Shown in pieces: positions 35,057 to 48,400 of a stretch of 64,000 nt of DNA. The DNA comes from Blastomyces gilchristii SLH14081 (lineage: Eukaryota; Ascomycota; Eurotiomycetes; Onygenales; Ajellomycetaceae). The stretch's first letter is position 1; the number at the start of each line of letters is the position of its first letter. A model generated the notes under the pieces. It was given only the letters and a program-made list of their open reading frames with translations, did not search any database and was not told the DNA's origin. Location of the stretch: the NCBI RefSeq assembly GCF_000003855.2, contig NW_003101673.1, forward strand, positions 1,246,228 to 1,310,227. Reading direction: 5' to 3'. The position numbers and the translations under genes are program-made.

Positions 35057-35639
35057 GAAGAATTGAATAATTTAGAATAAAATTGAATAGTTTTAATCAA
35101 TTTCTCTGCAAAAAATTGATTTATTTTTTATCAGTTTTTCTCTTAAAAACTGTTATATTATCTGATTTATTATCAATTGATATCATACTCTTTCTCACTA
35201 TATCTCAAGAAAGAGATTGTAAAGATTTTATTAATTTATCTTAAAAATCAATTTTAGTTTATTAGATTCTCTTTAAAAATCTAATCTAGTTACTGAACTA
35301 GTGTAAAAAAAATCAGATATTTTATATATAAAAGTCTTTTATTCTTCTTTTGAAACAGTCTGATCAACTTTTCAATTGAAAACAGACTTAGAAATATCTC
35401 AATTGAAACAGTCTGATCAACTTTTCATTAAGTGAGAATAATAAGTTCAAAAATACACTCAGTTGATGTGAAAAAAGATGCTTTCTCAAATACTATTTCT
35501 GAGATTGAAATTCTGAAGAGAAGAAAGAAAGAAGAAATAGAGAAATAACAAGTTCTTGAAATGCAGAAACTTGAAAAAGTAAGTAAGATTCTTGAAAAGC
35601 AGTATCTGAGTGGGATGAATAAAGAAATTCTATTAATTC
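35057..35639 (+). mobile_element. LINE (plus copy), leader end and start of ORF1
   Basis: Continues 25527-26795 after B2. It contains two copies of a 23 bp motif with CAGTCTGATCAACTTTTCA (35352-35374 and 35404-35426); the minus-strand LINE has three. The ORF1 start codon, ATG at 63592 in LINE-3 and at 58520 in the minus-strand LINE, reads ATA here at 35441, so this copy has lost its start by G-to-A change. The first part of ORF1 (EIEILKRRKKEEIEK, a coiled coil) follows until B3 interrupts at 35640. Confidence 0.82.
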
Positions 35640-35806
35640 TGTGATTCAAAGGTTGCTTGAGCCAGCGTACGATTACAGGTGTACGCCGGCTTCTTATATA
35701 TCGTACACTAAATTAATTAGTGGCCGCTATGGCCTCTTTACATTTGTAAGCAAGTTCAGAAGCAGCTGTGTTATTATCTGACAGTTGTACATTCTTTCAA
35801 ACTACA
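35640..35806 (-). repeat. Gypsy-B (B3) 3' LTR
   Basis: 167 bp. The outer half is unmutated (GCCAGCGTACGATTACAGG) and the inner half mutated (GCAGCTGTGTTATTATCTG for GCGGCCGCGTTATTATCCG). Confidence 0.9.
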
Positions 35807-36915
35807 TTCTCTCTCATCAGATTCAGTCACGCTCATGTGATTATAACATTCATTCTAGCTTCATGCGGATTAGTGTGCCACTAGTATTCATGATGTTGTA
35901 ATCTATCTCTGATTCAGCTAGTGTTCTGTGTATATTCTCACAAAGAAACTTTCACTATATTACATCACTCATTCACTAACTTTTCTCATTCTTCAATCAT
36001 CTTCTTCATCATTGTCATCATCAAATGTTACTATCTCATTCAAGATTTCTATCTCTTCTTCTGTTCAACTCTTTTCATCTGTTTATCTATCACATTGTAC
36101 ACATTTCTGATGATGATCTCTCATTCTCATAATAAGTATTCTTATAGTGCTTATATCAGGCAGTTCATTAGCAGTAACTTGTAAGTGTAACACATTGTGA
36201 AACATAATCAGAACTTGTTTATCTTCTAATAATTATCAGAACATACTATCATGAATAGCATATCTTCTTCATCTTCTTATATACTCTTGACTATTTTTCT
36301 TCACAGCAGATTTCTGATTGTGTTTTCTGACACAATTTTGCATAGATGCAGATGCTGATATGTTTATTTTTATTTATATAGAATTTTCACACATTGACAG
36401 ATCTGTATTCACTGATGATAGTGAACTCAATATTGAATCATTGATTGAGAACTTGAAGAATATAATAATGAAGAAATTGTCTATGTCATGTATAACTGAG
36501 TCTTCTATATTCTTTTCTACTCTCTCTGTTTCTTTCTCTGCTGCTCTTCTCTCTCAATCTTCTACACCTGCCTCTGTGTCTGGTTCTTCCGCTCCCGCTA
36601 CTTCTGTCTCTGTGTCTGATTCTCTCACTTCTGTTATCTCTGCTTCTCCTGATTCTGCTGTCTCTGCTTTCATTATCAGCTCTCCCTGTTTCAAGAAGAT
36701 GTTATATAGACTTAATGAATCACATTTTTCAGTGTGTATACTCCTGCCCTTCTTATCAATCTCTAGAATAATTTATTATACAAAGACTGTGTATGATATG
36801 ACTATCTGAAGCTCAGTCATGAATGCTGATTATTATATTCATTTTAAATATTTATAATGAAATAATTATTTATTCATATCAGAGAATCACTTTCTTTCTC
36901 AACAGTGTTGAGATT

Positions 36916-36970
36916 GTAAGTCTTTTTCTTTTTCATCTTTTCTTTCTAACACTGATTTTTCTATTCTTAG
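36916..36970 (+). other. Intron 1 of the reverse-strand gene in B3
   Basis: 55 nt, GTAAGT ... CTAAC ... TTCTTAG, same length and position as in B2 (28053-28107). Because it lies on the strand opposite to the genomic RNA, splicing of that RNA could not remove it during retrotransposition. Confidence 0.65.
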
Positions 36971-37292
36971 AGAAAATTGTTATAAGTTTTATTATGCATG
37001 AAGTCATAATATTCACAGATATCAAGAAACTTTTTACAACTGTAAAGTTCAATATTATGAGAATATCTGCTCTAATAAATTTCTTCAGAATAATAGATCT
37101 ATATCAGTCTATTCTCTGACATCTGTTATTCAACTTTGTAATACAGATAAAAGATATCTGTGTTTTCAGAAATAGAAATGCAGATGTTGTACTCTTTTAC
37201 ACTCACAGATATGAGACTTGTATATCTTATCTGAGATATTATTATGAGAATGAGCTGTTCACACACTGTGTTCTACTTTCTGTATTCTCTCA

Positions 37293-37569
37293 NNNNNNNN
37301 NNNNNNNNNNNNNNNNNNNNNNNNNNNNNNNNNNNNNNNNNNNNNNNNNNNNNNNNNNNNNNNNNNNNNNNNNNNNNNNNNNNNNNNNNNNNNNNNNNNN
37401 NNNNNNNNNNNNNNNNNNNNNNNNNNNNNNNNNNNNNNNNNNNNNNNNNNNNNNNNNNNNNNNNNNNNNNNNNNNNNNNNNNNNNNNNNNNNNNNNNNNN
37501 NNNNNNNNNNNNNNNNNNNNNNNNNNNNNNNNNNNNNNNNNNNNNNNNNNNNNNNNNNNNNNNNNNNNN
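37293..37569. other. Assembly gap (277 N)
   Basis: Run of unknown bases inside the reverse-strand gene of B3. By comparison with B2 it hides the second half of the Cys-rich exon, intron 2 and the start of exon 3. Any protein read across it is meaningless. Confidence 0.99.
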
Positions 37570-38249
37570 TCTATATGTATACTGAGTTATAAGTATTCAG
37601 CTCTGAATGACTCTCACTGTCATTTATCTGATTCTATGTCTTCTTCTTCTTCTATTTCTTCTGTCTTTATCTTCTCTATTCTGACTTCTGATTCTGCAGA
37701 TTCTGCACTCTTCTTCAATTTTTCTACATGTATATGTACACATTTCTATATTAGCATTTCAATCAATCTTGTGATAAATGACATTAATGTCATACACAGA
37801 GCAGTAGAGGAATTGAAAATATATATAATATTATTGTAAGAGCAGCTTGCAGCTCTCAAATTCCTTGCAGATCTCAAGTTTTGAGATTTCTTTTATTTTT
37901 GATATTTTTCAGATGATATGACATTGAAAATAGATTAAATGTGTGATGTATGAAAATGAATGAGATATATAATAATATTTATCTTTTACAGCTGACTCTT
38001 ATAGTTGATAATTAATTCATTATCTCTTTTCTTTTCTTACACTTTTTTCTTTATCTGCTAGTCACTACTCTTATATAATCTCTATATAATACAGTGTTCA
38101 GTGACTAGATTCAGCAGCTTTCATCTTTTGTAATTCTGTCTTATACATTATACTGTCTCTCTTTGCCTGCTCAGATCACTACAGCAAATGACTCATCAAA
38201 ACTACTCTCACTCAATCTCTGAGCATTCTCAGAGATTGAGATGACTTGA

Positions 38250-41200
38250 TTTCATGCATCTGTGAATGTTTCAGATGCTTCATCCTCTGTTATCTTCATA
38301 ATTAAACTGATATAAACAGTTAAATCTAACTCTGAATTTCTTTTTCTTCTACAACCTGACTCACATGCAAGTCTGCTGCTTTGAGACTGCTCTTTATCAC
38401 ATTGTGCTCACTGTCTGCAGTGTGTTATTATACAATCAGCTACAGTCTTATCACTTATTGAAGTGTAATGTTTATCTGATTTCTTTATTTCTTTTCATTC
38501 TTTTCTTATAATTGTGAAAACATCAGAATAAGTGAGATTATCTGATTTATAAGCATCTATGATTTCTCTTACTTTATAAGACTTTTCAATTATAAGTCTC
38601 TTCTTTTTCAACACTGATAATAGTACTGCAGATGATCATAATCTGCTTGAGTCTTATATCTTTGCTTTTATAAGTCATGAATTATTTATTAAGTTGTATA
38701 AGATCTGTCTCTCTGATTCTTTCAATGCATATGTTCTCAGAGAATGTGATTTGAGTATTTTATATGATTCAAATCATCTAGATTGAAACTTCTCAGAATT
38801 CTTATTATATACAAGAACTCACATTCTCACTTTGAGACTTGATTTCTTAATCAGTGAGTCTTGTATTCTTTTTAATTGAATTACTCAGTTCAGGAGTAAC
38901 TCATTAGCTTTTGTATGTGTGTGGCTAATCTCTTTCAATCTTGATTTCACATCTGTAACTGTTGCATCTGCAACTGCTACTGCTGCATCTGTAACTACTG
39001 TTTCTGCTGCATTCACAGCTGCTGTTCTCTCTCTCATCTTTTTCAAAGCATTCTCCAGGATGTGTGGATGCAATTCATACAACAGGTAGAATGGTGAACA
39101 CTTGAAGACTGCATGCTGTCGAATTCACATGGTCAATAGCACCTGCTCAAGATATTCATCCCATAGTCTCATAGACTTGTTCACTAGATATTTCATCAGC
39201 ATATTGTTCAAGATTTCATTCAAGTGTTTTATCTTTCTATTCATCTGCAGATGATATGACATTGTTCTACAATGTCTTGTCTGTAACTGACTCATGAAAT
39301 GCCTCACTGCTCCTTCTATGAGATTTGTACTGTTATTAGTCAGAATCTTATGTGATATTTTATAGTTGATATAGATCTCATCATATAGAAACTTCACTAT
39401 CATCTTCTCTGTCATCTCTGAAACTGCTTTCACAACTGGCCAGTCAGTAGTGTAATTAATAGCAGTGATTATTCATTGATTTTCATTTGACATTTGCAGT
39501 AATATGTCTATGAGATTCATTCTTCATTATTTGAATAATTGTATTATACACTTCATCTGATATTGTGCTTTCTCATGTTCTAACTCTTTCTTAGATTCTT
39601 TCACATTCTGATAATTCAGACACTTGTGAGTGTACACCTGAATGTTCTCAGTCATGCTTGACCAGTATACTCTTGATTTAAGTACACTCATGAGTTCAGA
39701 GCTTTCTAAGTGACTGAATTCCTTGTGCATGTAAGTCATCAAGTCATATTTAAATGAAGATTCTAGATAGAGAGCTTCTGCATATTCTAGATTGTAATAA
39801 AGTATAACATTGTTTTTCAATTTCTTCAGCTTGAAGTTCAGAAGCATCTCTTCTACTACTCTCATAAGACACTTGTTATCTGATATCTTGTCATTCTTCA
39901 AGTAAGAGATCATGATGTTCACTCATTCTGATTCCTTGTATTCTCTCAGTGTGTTTAATATGAACTTCTCTTGTATCTGATTCACAGAACTCTCATTCAT
40001 GAAATCAGATCTGTGACTGATTGCATCAGATATCACAGTGTTCAATCTCTTTCAGTATTTAATATGAAGATTGTACACTTGAAACTCTGAGATTCAATGT
40101 GCTAAGTGTTTGAAAGGTTTTATTATTAATTATAGATAGATGAGACTTTTGTGATCTATGATCACTATTATCATATACTCATTGTCAATATATCTATCTC
40201 ATAACATCAGTGTGTGCTTGATGACTAGCAATTTCTTTTCATACACTGAGTAATTGAGCTCAGCATCTGATAGTTTTCTATCATCATACATCACTGAGTG
40301 CAGCTTGCTATTCTTACTTATCTGTAGAAGAGTGTCTCTGATAGCTCATTCAGATATATTCATCTTAATGTAGAAAGATTTATCACAATCTGATTGAATA
40401 AGCACTGAGAATATTATTATATATTCTCTCAGTGTGAGAAAAGCCTCTTCACACACAGTATTTCAGATGATTGAATAGAACTTCTTCTTTCACAGATTTG
40501 TATCTATTTCTCTTAAGAGATCTGAGAGTGATGTAGATATTTATATGAAATTCTTTATAAATCTGCAGTAATATAAGATTAATTTAAGAAACTGTCATAT
40601 ATGATGTATATTTCTCAGTCACAGTTAATTCACTATGATATTTAATTTCTTCAGAATGAAATATATACAGTCATCACTCACTATATATTCTACAAACTTC
40701 AACTCTTCTGTTTCAAACACACACTTTGTTGATTTAATATAGAGCTTATACTTTGTCAGAGTTGTAAGCACTTCATTGAGATGCTTCAGATATTCATTGT
40801 ATGAGTTTGAAAAGACTAGAATGTTATCAAGATATATGAGACATGAGGTTCTATTCTGTTTATAAAGAATCATATTCATCATTGTTTAGAAGATGATGAG
40901 TACATTTGTCAGACTGAATGACATTATCAGAAATTCAAACTTCTCTCATTATATATTAAATACAGTTCACAGAACTGATAGTTTATCTATATAAATCTAT
41001 CAGTATTCTGAGAGAAGATCAATCTTTAATAGATATTAAGTGTTTTCAATCATATTCAACTGTTGTTGAATCTGTGACAGTGAATATTCATTCTTGATTG
41101 TAAGCTTGTTAAGTGCTTAATAATCAATATACATTCATCACTTCTCATCTATCTTTTTCATGAATAGAACTGAAAAGTCTCACATACTTGATAAGAGTTG

Positions 41201-41540
41201 TATAAGATCATATTCTAGAAGATCTGTGATCTGATACTTCTGTTCTTCAAGATGTGTTTGTGACAGAGGGTACACATTCTGATTGACTGGTTTTGTGTCC
41301 CTCATGTCAATCTCATGTATGAATCCTCATTCCAGCAGCAATTTCAGTGAAAGATCTGTTTAAAAACCTTTTCATGCTTCTTCAGAAGCTTCTTCATACA
41401 CTTATCCTCTCACATATTCTTTATCTTGATTTCCTCCACTTCTGAGTTCTGTATGACATACAGAATGCTTTCAGATGAGATCTTGCAAATCATTCTCTTT
41501 ACTTGTTAATGTATAAGCAGATTTAATCCTTCTATATCAG
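38250..41540 (-). pseudogene. Gypsy-B (B3) pol: RT, RNase H, integrase, broken
   Basis: RT box YLDN at 40823-40834 followed by ILVFSN (open piece 40625-40882). RNase H end and integrase zinc region at 39527-39922 (HKEFSHLESSEL, then KSRVYWSSM). Integrase core in the 102-codon piece 39125-39433, with ILTNNSTNLI (family form TDNGxxF/L) and NRKIKHLNEILNNML carrying the Glu of the D,D35E triad. The C-terminal helical region is at 38885-39082. Best of the three Gypsy-B copies for reading the integrase core. Interrupted by stops. Confidence 0.82.
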
Positions 41541-42129
41541 AGATATGAAATGTCCTTCTTATATCAGTTAATAGAATTGTATGAATCATTTTCTTCCTAT
41601 CAGTTAACTGTATATGATATGTATATCATTGAATCTGTGAATTGAACCTTTGAAATCAATTGAGTCTGAGAATAAGATTGTATTTCATGTTCTGCAGCTC
41701 TTGCACTCAAACATAGTAAGATCATTTTTCAAAGTGCAAGGGAACTCTTACTCTTATAAGTAATATCAAATATCAATTATCAGATAATCTTATATATTGA
41801 GAATTCTTCACTTGACAGATCTCTTTCAGTCTTCAGATTATATAATTATTAATATATTATATAGAAGCTTCTGTATTCACTAACACTTTTGCAGTCATCT
41901 CTCAATTCTTACTTAAGTGTCTCTTATATATTAATATTTCAGGTCTCAAGACATTGAGATGAGTGTCTGCTTCATCATTCTTGTTCATATCTCATTCAGA
42001 AGCCTGCTTCTTCTTTATATTTACAGAATTCAGAGAATCATCTAATATAGACATCTCTTTCACTTTGAAGACTTTTTATAGAATATCAGTGAGTGTCTCT
42101 GAGCTCACTGATTCTGTTAGTTTTTTGAC

Positions 42130-43380
42130 TCTCTTACTTCTCTTGACTGTATATGCTGTGTGCAATCTTTTATATTATGATTTTAACATTCACAGTTGAA
42201 GCAAGCTTGATACTTACAATATCAAGATTTTCATTCAGAGAATCTCTTTTTCAGAGAATTCAGTGCTTTAGTGATAGTATTCAGATCTAGATTCATCATA
42301 TTCAAGTGTGTGACTTGTGTTATAGAAGTCTGATTATCTGTTCTTCACTGAGATATACTCAATTGCAGTATTTTCTGTCATAATTAACTTACTTATTCTC
42401 ATATGATGAGAATATTGTATACTTCTTTCACTATATCTAATTACAAGATTAAGCATTTTCATTCTGCTCTCAACTCAGATGTAAGATCATAAATGAAGAT
42501 CTGTAAATAGAAAGATGTTAAAAGCTCTTTATTTAATACAAGATAGTATAAGCTGAAGTGTGTGAAGTATAATGTAAGATCACTCACTTATCTACACTTA
42601 GTGAAGTGTTTATAACACTTATCTCACATATTCACTTTCTCAAAGTTATGCAAGATTCATTTGAAAAACTCATTTCATGTTTATGAAAATGAATATCACT
42701 TCAGATCTGCAAGATTCATCTTTTCATCAGTCATTTATAATAACTTCACTTTTCTGTGTAGAAACATAACAGATCTTAAGACTTATTGAAATTTCATTGA
42801 CTGCCTGTCTGTGAGTTCATATTTAATCTGATAATATGATTACATCTGACTTAGTCAGCTGATTGCAGCATCATTTTTTCAGTCATTATTAAAGCTTAAT
42901 GACTTCAGCAGATCTTCTGACTTGATATATTTCATACTCAGATTCTCATTCTGTGCAGCAGTCTCTGATGATGTGTACACTTCTGAAGAGATTGTGAATA
43001 ATTATGATGAGATCTTCAGGTTCAGTGTAGTTATCTGTCTGTGTAAATGTTTAATCTCTCACTGCAGGTCTAAGATCTGATTTTCTCTATTCTTATTGAT
43101 GATAGTAATTGCATCAGCAAAGCTCTTCATAGTGAATACTTGATTCACAGCAAATGTCAATTGTTGTTTAGCTTCTATCTCAGCCTGCCACTATGTACAC
43201 AAGACCTCAATCTCATTTAGAATCCTTGTACATGTACAGAGCTTCAATTTCAGTTCAGCAGTTTCAGCTGCTTTTCTTACTGCTTTGAGTAAACTCTCTG
43301 AGAGATTCTGCATATCTTCCAGTTCAGATAGCAGAGAAGAGTGTTATTTATATTGACTAGAGAAGATATTCATTTCAGTG
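42130..43380 (-). pseudogene. Gypsy-B (B3) gag, broken
   Basis: Same layout as in B2. The zinc knuckle at 42162-42203 keeps its three Cys and the His (CFNC ... NHNIKDC) but has an in-frame stop inside it. The capsid part lies at about 42400-43250. The ATG equivalent to the B2 start is near 43370-43380. A tandem AT array (43405-43465) precedes it. Confidence 0.7.
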
Positions 43381-43807
43381 ATTTCTTATTGATTGTACAA
43401 TGTCTATTATTATATTGCTATATTGTTATATCACTATATCATTATATCACTATATCATTATATGATTTCTGTTGTCATTGTACAACTCTGATGATAATCA
43501 TTCTTGTCTTTTATCCTTCTTTTGAGTAGGGAGCAGACTTCTTTGAATCTTGTTCATTACTTTTATTCCCTTTATCACACCTCATCTGTTCATATATCAT
43601 ATGTGACATTTGTCTGAATATGAAGTTTTCTCTCTACAAGTGAAGCAGCATTAATCAGATGTTCTTCTACTCACTGTTCTTTATATGCTATCTTTTGAGA
43701 CATTCTAGAACCACACTGGCATGATAACTATGAATTACTTTGTAGACAGAATTATCATGCTCTGAAGAAGCCTGCACTTCTCACCAGTTTTTAGACATGC
43801 TATCAGA

Positions 43808-43974
43808 TGTGATTCAAAGATTGCTTGAGTCAGTGTATGATTACAGGCGTACGCCAGCTTCTTATATATTGTACACTAAATTAATTAGTGGCCGCTATGG
43901 CCCCTTTACATTCATAAGCAAGTTCAGAAGCGGCCGCGTTATTATCCGACGGTCGTACGTTCTTCCGAACCACA
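43808..43974 (-). repeat. Gypsy-B (B3) 5' LTR
   Basis: 167 bp, TGTGATTC...GAACCACA. The inner 35 bases are mutated; from about 43846 the sequence is unmutated, including GGCCGCTATGGCCCC, GCGGCCGCG and the TTCCGAACCACA end. Confidence 0.9.
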
Positions 43975-45350
43975 ATTCTTCATACTCAGACTAGATAACT
44001 ACAGAAGATGATCAAGTTTAAACTTGAAATCTCAAACACAGTTTAAAAAACATTGAAAATTTCTAGTATAATCACTAACTCTTTATCTTACTCTTCTTCT
44101 TTTTTTTCTACTTCTTCTTCTTCTTTGAATTAGAAGAAAACATATGCTTAAGCAGCTGAATCTACTATCTCTAAATCTACTATCTCAAAATCTGCTCAAA
44201 ATCCTGAGAAAACTGAGAAGAATACTGCTCATATCTCTATTCATAGAAAAGTGAAAGAGAAAATGTAAAAAGAGAAAAACTGTCAAATCTTCAAAAATAG
44301 AAGACTTATTCTCAAAGTCTTAAATCAGAATATTCTGCAAAGAAACAAGCTAAACTCAAATCTCATTTTCAGAATCAGAAATGAAATTAATCAGCAGTTC
44401 TTGTCTCAGTTAATAACTGATATTAAAGTTCAAAAATCAGTTATAGCTTCAATTGAGTTATCATTCTTTCAAAACTTTATCATTCTGACTATAATGTCTG
44501 AATTCAGTGCTGAATTCTTTATTCAGAATGAGAATCTCTGAAAGTCAGCAGTAGAATCTTTACTAAATACAATAATTCTATCTAAAAGAGATGAAAAGTG
44601 AGACAAATTCATTCTTTATAATATTTCAGTTGAAATTTTTGACTGTGAAGAAGAAATACTACTTCTTAAAAATGAATTGAAAGAATACAACTCTATTTAA
44701 CTGAGAAAGAAGTCTGTATAACTAAATTCAATTGAGTTCAGACAAAGCAGAAGAAATGCCTCTGTTCTAGTATATATAAAAATACTTGAACAGTCAAAGA
44801 TCTCTGAAGTAAGAGTAACAGATTTGAAAAAGAGAATTCATGAATACAAAGACTCAAGAATGAATCTCAAGGCTCAAACACAGTGTTCAAACTGTCAAAG
44901 ATATGAACACTTTACAATCTCATGTTTTAGAGACTCTAAATATACATTCTGTGCCAGAGATCACAAAACTAGTGAGTTTAAATGTGAAACATGCTCAAAA
45001 AGAGATAAAATATGTCAGCACACTCTGCTTAAGTACTCTAATTGTAAAGAAAAACATGCATCTAGCTCAAAAGAATGTATATTTACTTTTAGAACTCAAA
45101 AGAACTGAAGAAAAGATGAAGCTTAAAGTCAATCTAGAACTGAAGAGAAGAGTCAAGTCAGTAAACTTATAACTATAAGCTTAAAAAGAAGAAACTTTTA
45201 ACTATCTAAATCTTCAAACTTCAATTCTTCAGCTAAATATAAACAGAATTTGAATTCTCAAACTTCTGTTAAGATTAGAGAATTGAGAAATGACTCTGAT
45301 AATAAACTAGATATAATATAAGTAGTTGAGATCCCCTACTTTTCAAAATA
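43975..45350 (+). pseudogene. LINE ORF1 (gag-like, zinc knuckles), plus copy
   Basis: ORF1 proteins of LINEs bind the element RNA. The start lies before B3 (lost ATG at 35441). After B3 the frame runs to a 94-codon open piece at 44824-45108. This piece has Cys/His knuckles: CSNCQRYEHFTISC, CARDHKTSEFKC, CSKRDKIC and a final CKEKHASSSKEC. A basic Ser/Asn-rich tail follows through several stops to a likely end near 45350. The minus-strand copy (56958-58520) has the same frame. Stops are of the C-to-T or G-to-A kind. Confidence 0.8.
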
Positions 45351-45411
45351 GTTATAATCTACTATCTGATAATAGTAACTAGATTCTACTCTATCTCTAC
45401 TGTCTTTTAGT

Positions 45412-48400
45412 ATGAATATACAACAAAAACAATAAAAAAAGTTTAAAAACTCTTTAAAAATCACATTTATTTAAAATAATGTGAATAGAAACTCAAATTG
45501 TATTTATTCTTATCTTCAAATTACATTTAAATAAAAAGTTGATTTTATACTACTTCAGGAACTGAATTTTGATACTGAGTAAAATTACATTATTTCTTAT
45601 TCAAGCTACTACTGCTTTCTATCTCAAAAGTCTGAGATAAAGTCAAGAGTAGTGATCTATGAAAGAAAGAGATCAAGATATTAATTTAATCTAAGATTTA
45701 ATATTATGTCTGACTCTGATATTCTGATAGATGATATTATAGATAAAGAAAATGAGTTTAATACTATACAGCTTATAAATATTTATAATGAAAAGTCATT
45801 GAAGAAAAATAACAATATCTGAATAATTGATAGAGAATTTCTCAATATAACTTCATCAAGAAACTCTATAATTATAGAAGATTTTAATGCATATTATCTC
45901 TGATGAAATTCAGAATGTAAGAGAGCAGTGAGAGCTAATAATCTGATTGAATGAACCTTTGAGCATTTAATAGATTTGATTAATAAGTCTGATCAATAAA
46001 CATTCTTTAGAAAAGATATAAAACAGAAATCTATTATAGATCTAATCTTCATATTATAAAATCTAATGAAAAGAAGACTTATAAACTAGTTTATTGATTC
46101 AAATAAGACATTAGAATCAGATCATGAGATTATTCAATTTGATATTGAACTAAGTGAAAAATAAATGAGTGAAAATCCTCTTCTCTCTAATCAGTTTCAC
46201 TTTGAAAAAGTTGATTGAAAAGCAGTTGAAGAAAGTATAAAACTGTTAAAATCTGAAAGACAGAGTGAGCTATATTGAAATTCTGAGCAAGATATCTCAA
46301 ATGAAATGCTTAAGAATAGAGTGAAGTTCATTACATCTATTATTCTAATAAGTGTTAGAGATAATATTTCAAAGAGAAAATCTTCTGAGTATTCAAAATC
46401 TTAATAGAATGAGAATATCTCATCTAAAAGAAAAGAATTAGCTACTGCTAAAAGAGATTGAAAGAATGATACAATAATCTGATAAAGAGTTCAAAGCTGT
46501 CAGAAATGAATATTTTTCAAATATTAAAAGAGTTAAAACAGACTGCTGAAATAAATTTCTTGAAGAAGCATAAGAGAAGAAAGTTTTTAAAACTTTTAAC
46601 TATACTAAAACAACAAGTGTAGCAAAACCTTCAGCCTTAGAATATAAGTTTCAGAATGAATTATATACAGTAAACTCTTTTAAGAAAAAATGTCAAGCTT
46701 TTATAAGAATTCTCTTTCAGAATTCATCAGATTCAGATTCAGATTCAGAGAAAGAGAATATATTACTTCTCAACTACATTGATAAAAATGACTGAAAATG
46801 ACCTGATCTTACATAAGATGAATTAGAGTCAGCTATCTTCTCAAGTTCTGTTAAAACTGCTGCAGAGCCTGATTCAATTAATCACTTAATTATTCAAAAT
46901 ATATATTTCTACTTAAAGAATGAATATTTTGAGCTCTTTTTCAATCTCTTGAAAAATGAATATTATTCTGAATGCTGAAGAGAAGTCACTGAAGTGATTC
47001 TTATAAAATCTAATAGAAAAACTGTAATTTCTAAGTCATATAGAGTAATATCTCTATTAAACTGTCTAGAAAAGGTTTTGAAAAAGATAATAGCTACTTA
47101 ACTATCTTTTATAAGCTCTATTAATAACTCTCTTTTATTCAGTGAATAAATGAGAGATAGAAAACAATGTTCTGTAATTAACACTGTTCTCTCAGTTATT
47201 TATAATATTCAAATAGCAAAGCATGAAGATCTGATCTCAACTGCAGTTTTTATTAGTATAAAAGAAGTATTTAATCATGTTTCAAAGTTAAAGTTAATTC
47301 AGACTTTGAAGATGTTAAAACTGCTACTTTCTCTAATAAAATGAGTTAACTGTTTTATATCTAAAAGAATCATATAACTTTTCTTTGATGAAATGAAATA
47401 AGATAAGACTGAGATAAAAATAGAAGTACTGTAAGAATCTTCAATCTCACTCATTTTATTTACAATATACACTGCATATCTATTCAAAGATAGAAATATG
47501 AGAATAGTGTGATCTCTGAGTTATATAAATGATATTGATCTAGTCTACAGCTCAAAAACTATCAAAGAGAATTTGAAAGTGATTGAAAAAGCTGTAAAGA
47601 AAATCCTTATTAGAGCAGATATCAATCAAATTTAATTTAATATAAATAAAACTGAGTTAATTCATTTCTTTTCTAGATTCAATGAGAAAGAACTATCTCT
47701 AACTCTTTTAATTAGAGAGATTAAACTCAGTTTAAATGTCAAATGATTAGAAGTATGATTAAACTCCAAGTTGAATTTTAAATATTATATTCAACAAAGA
47801 ACTGTCAAGATAGAAAGACTATTAAATAACATTATCAGACTATTAAATACAAAGAGAGATCTATTCTTCCAGACTATGAGACAGTTATATATAGTCTGTA
47901 TTAGCTCAGTAGCTGATTATGAAGTTCAAGTTTAATGAAATAATCAAGAAAATTTCACTGAACTCTTTCAAAGTCTGTAAAACAGAGCTTTAAGAAGAAT
48001 TCTGAGAGTATTCAAATTATCTTCTATTAAAGCAATGAAAATTGCAGCTTCAATTCTCTCTTCTACTATTAGATTTGAAAAGATCTGTATGAACTATGCT
48101 CTGAGAGTTATAAAGATAAGCTCAAATTATATAATCAGAGAAAGAGTCTCTTTCTCATTTTCATCAGTTAACTCTGAAAATGAACTGAATTGAAATAGAT
48201 TTCTTAATTAAAATGAAAATAATTCTTTAAAGAAAATGTCTTCTCAACTCTACAGACTATACTCACTGATTAAAAATCAATTTTCTTCTTTAAATATTGA
48301 AAAAGTTGATCATGAGAAGTTATCTCTCTGAAGAGAAAAGCTTGAATCTCTTATAAACTTATAAATAAGTGAACTATCTAAAGAGAAAGAATATAAACAG

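Larger units (their letters stand above)
36318..37860 (+). pseudogene. Reverse-strand, intron-containing gene of Gypsy-B (B3)
   Basis: Counterpart of 27515-28989. Exon 1 (36318-36915): 163 codons are open from an ATG to 36809, then the frame continues with four stops to the splice site. It starts with an acidic DADADM segment, then a Ser/Thr/Ala-rich region. Intron 36916-36970. Exon 2 resumes KIVISFIMHE and the Cys/His part (RYETCISYL, ENELFTHC) until the N run at 37293. Exon 3 resumes after the gap and ends EELKIYIILL. The frame, splice sites and amino acids agree with B2, supporting a protein-coding origin on this strand. Confidence 0.58.
35640..43974 (-). mobile_element. Gypsy-B copy B3, full-length degraded LTR retrotransposon
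   Basis: 8.3 kb with 167 bp LTRs and an ATTC duplication (35636-35639 and 43975-43978). Same layout and orientation as B2: gag and pol on the minus strand from the right LTR, the reverse-strand gene on the plus strand near the left LTR. It contains 277 unknown bases. It lies only 583 bp of LINE sequence away from B2. Confidence 0.93.

Noticed and set aside
37244..37585. 113-codon frame across the N run
   Set aside because: Most of it is unknown sequence; only the flanking exon pieces can be read.
43797..43994. 65-codon plus-strand frame in a GC-rich patch
   Set aside because: It lies in the Gypsy-B LTR and crosses the element boundary at 43974.
47299..47487. Minus-strand 62-codon gene, and its plus-strand twin at 54827-55039
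   Set aside because: They are the same shadow frame opposite the RT of LINE ORF2, seen in both LINE copies because the copies are homologous.
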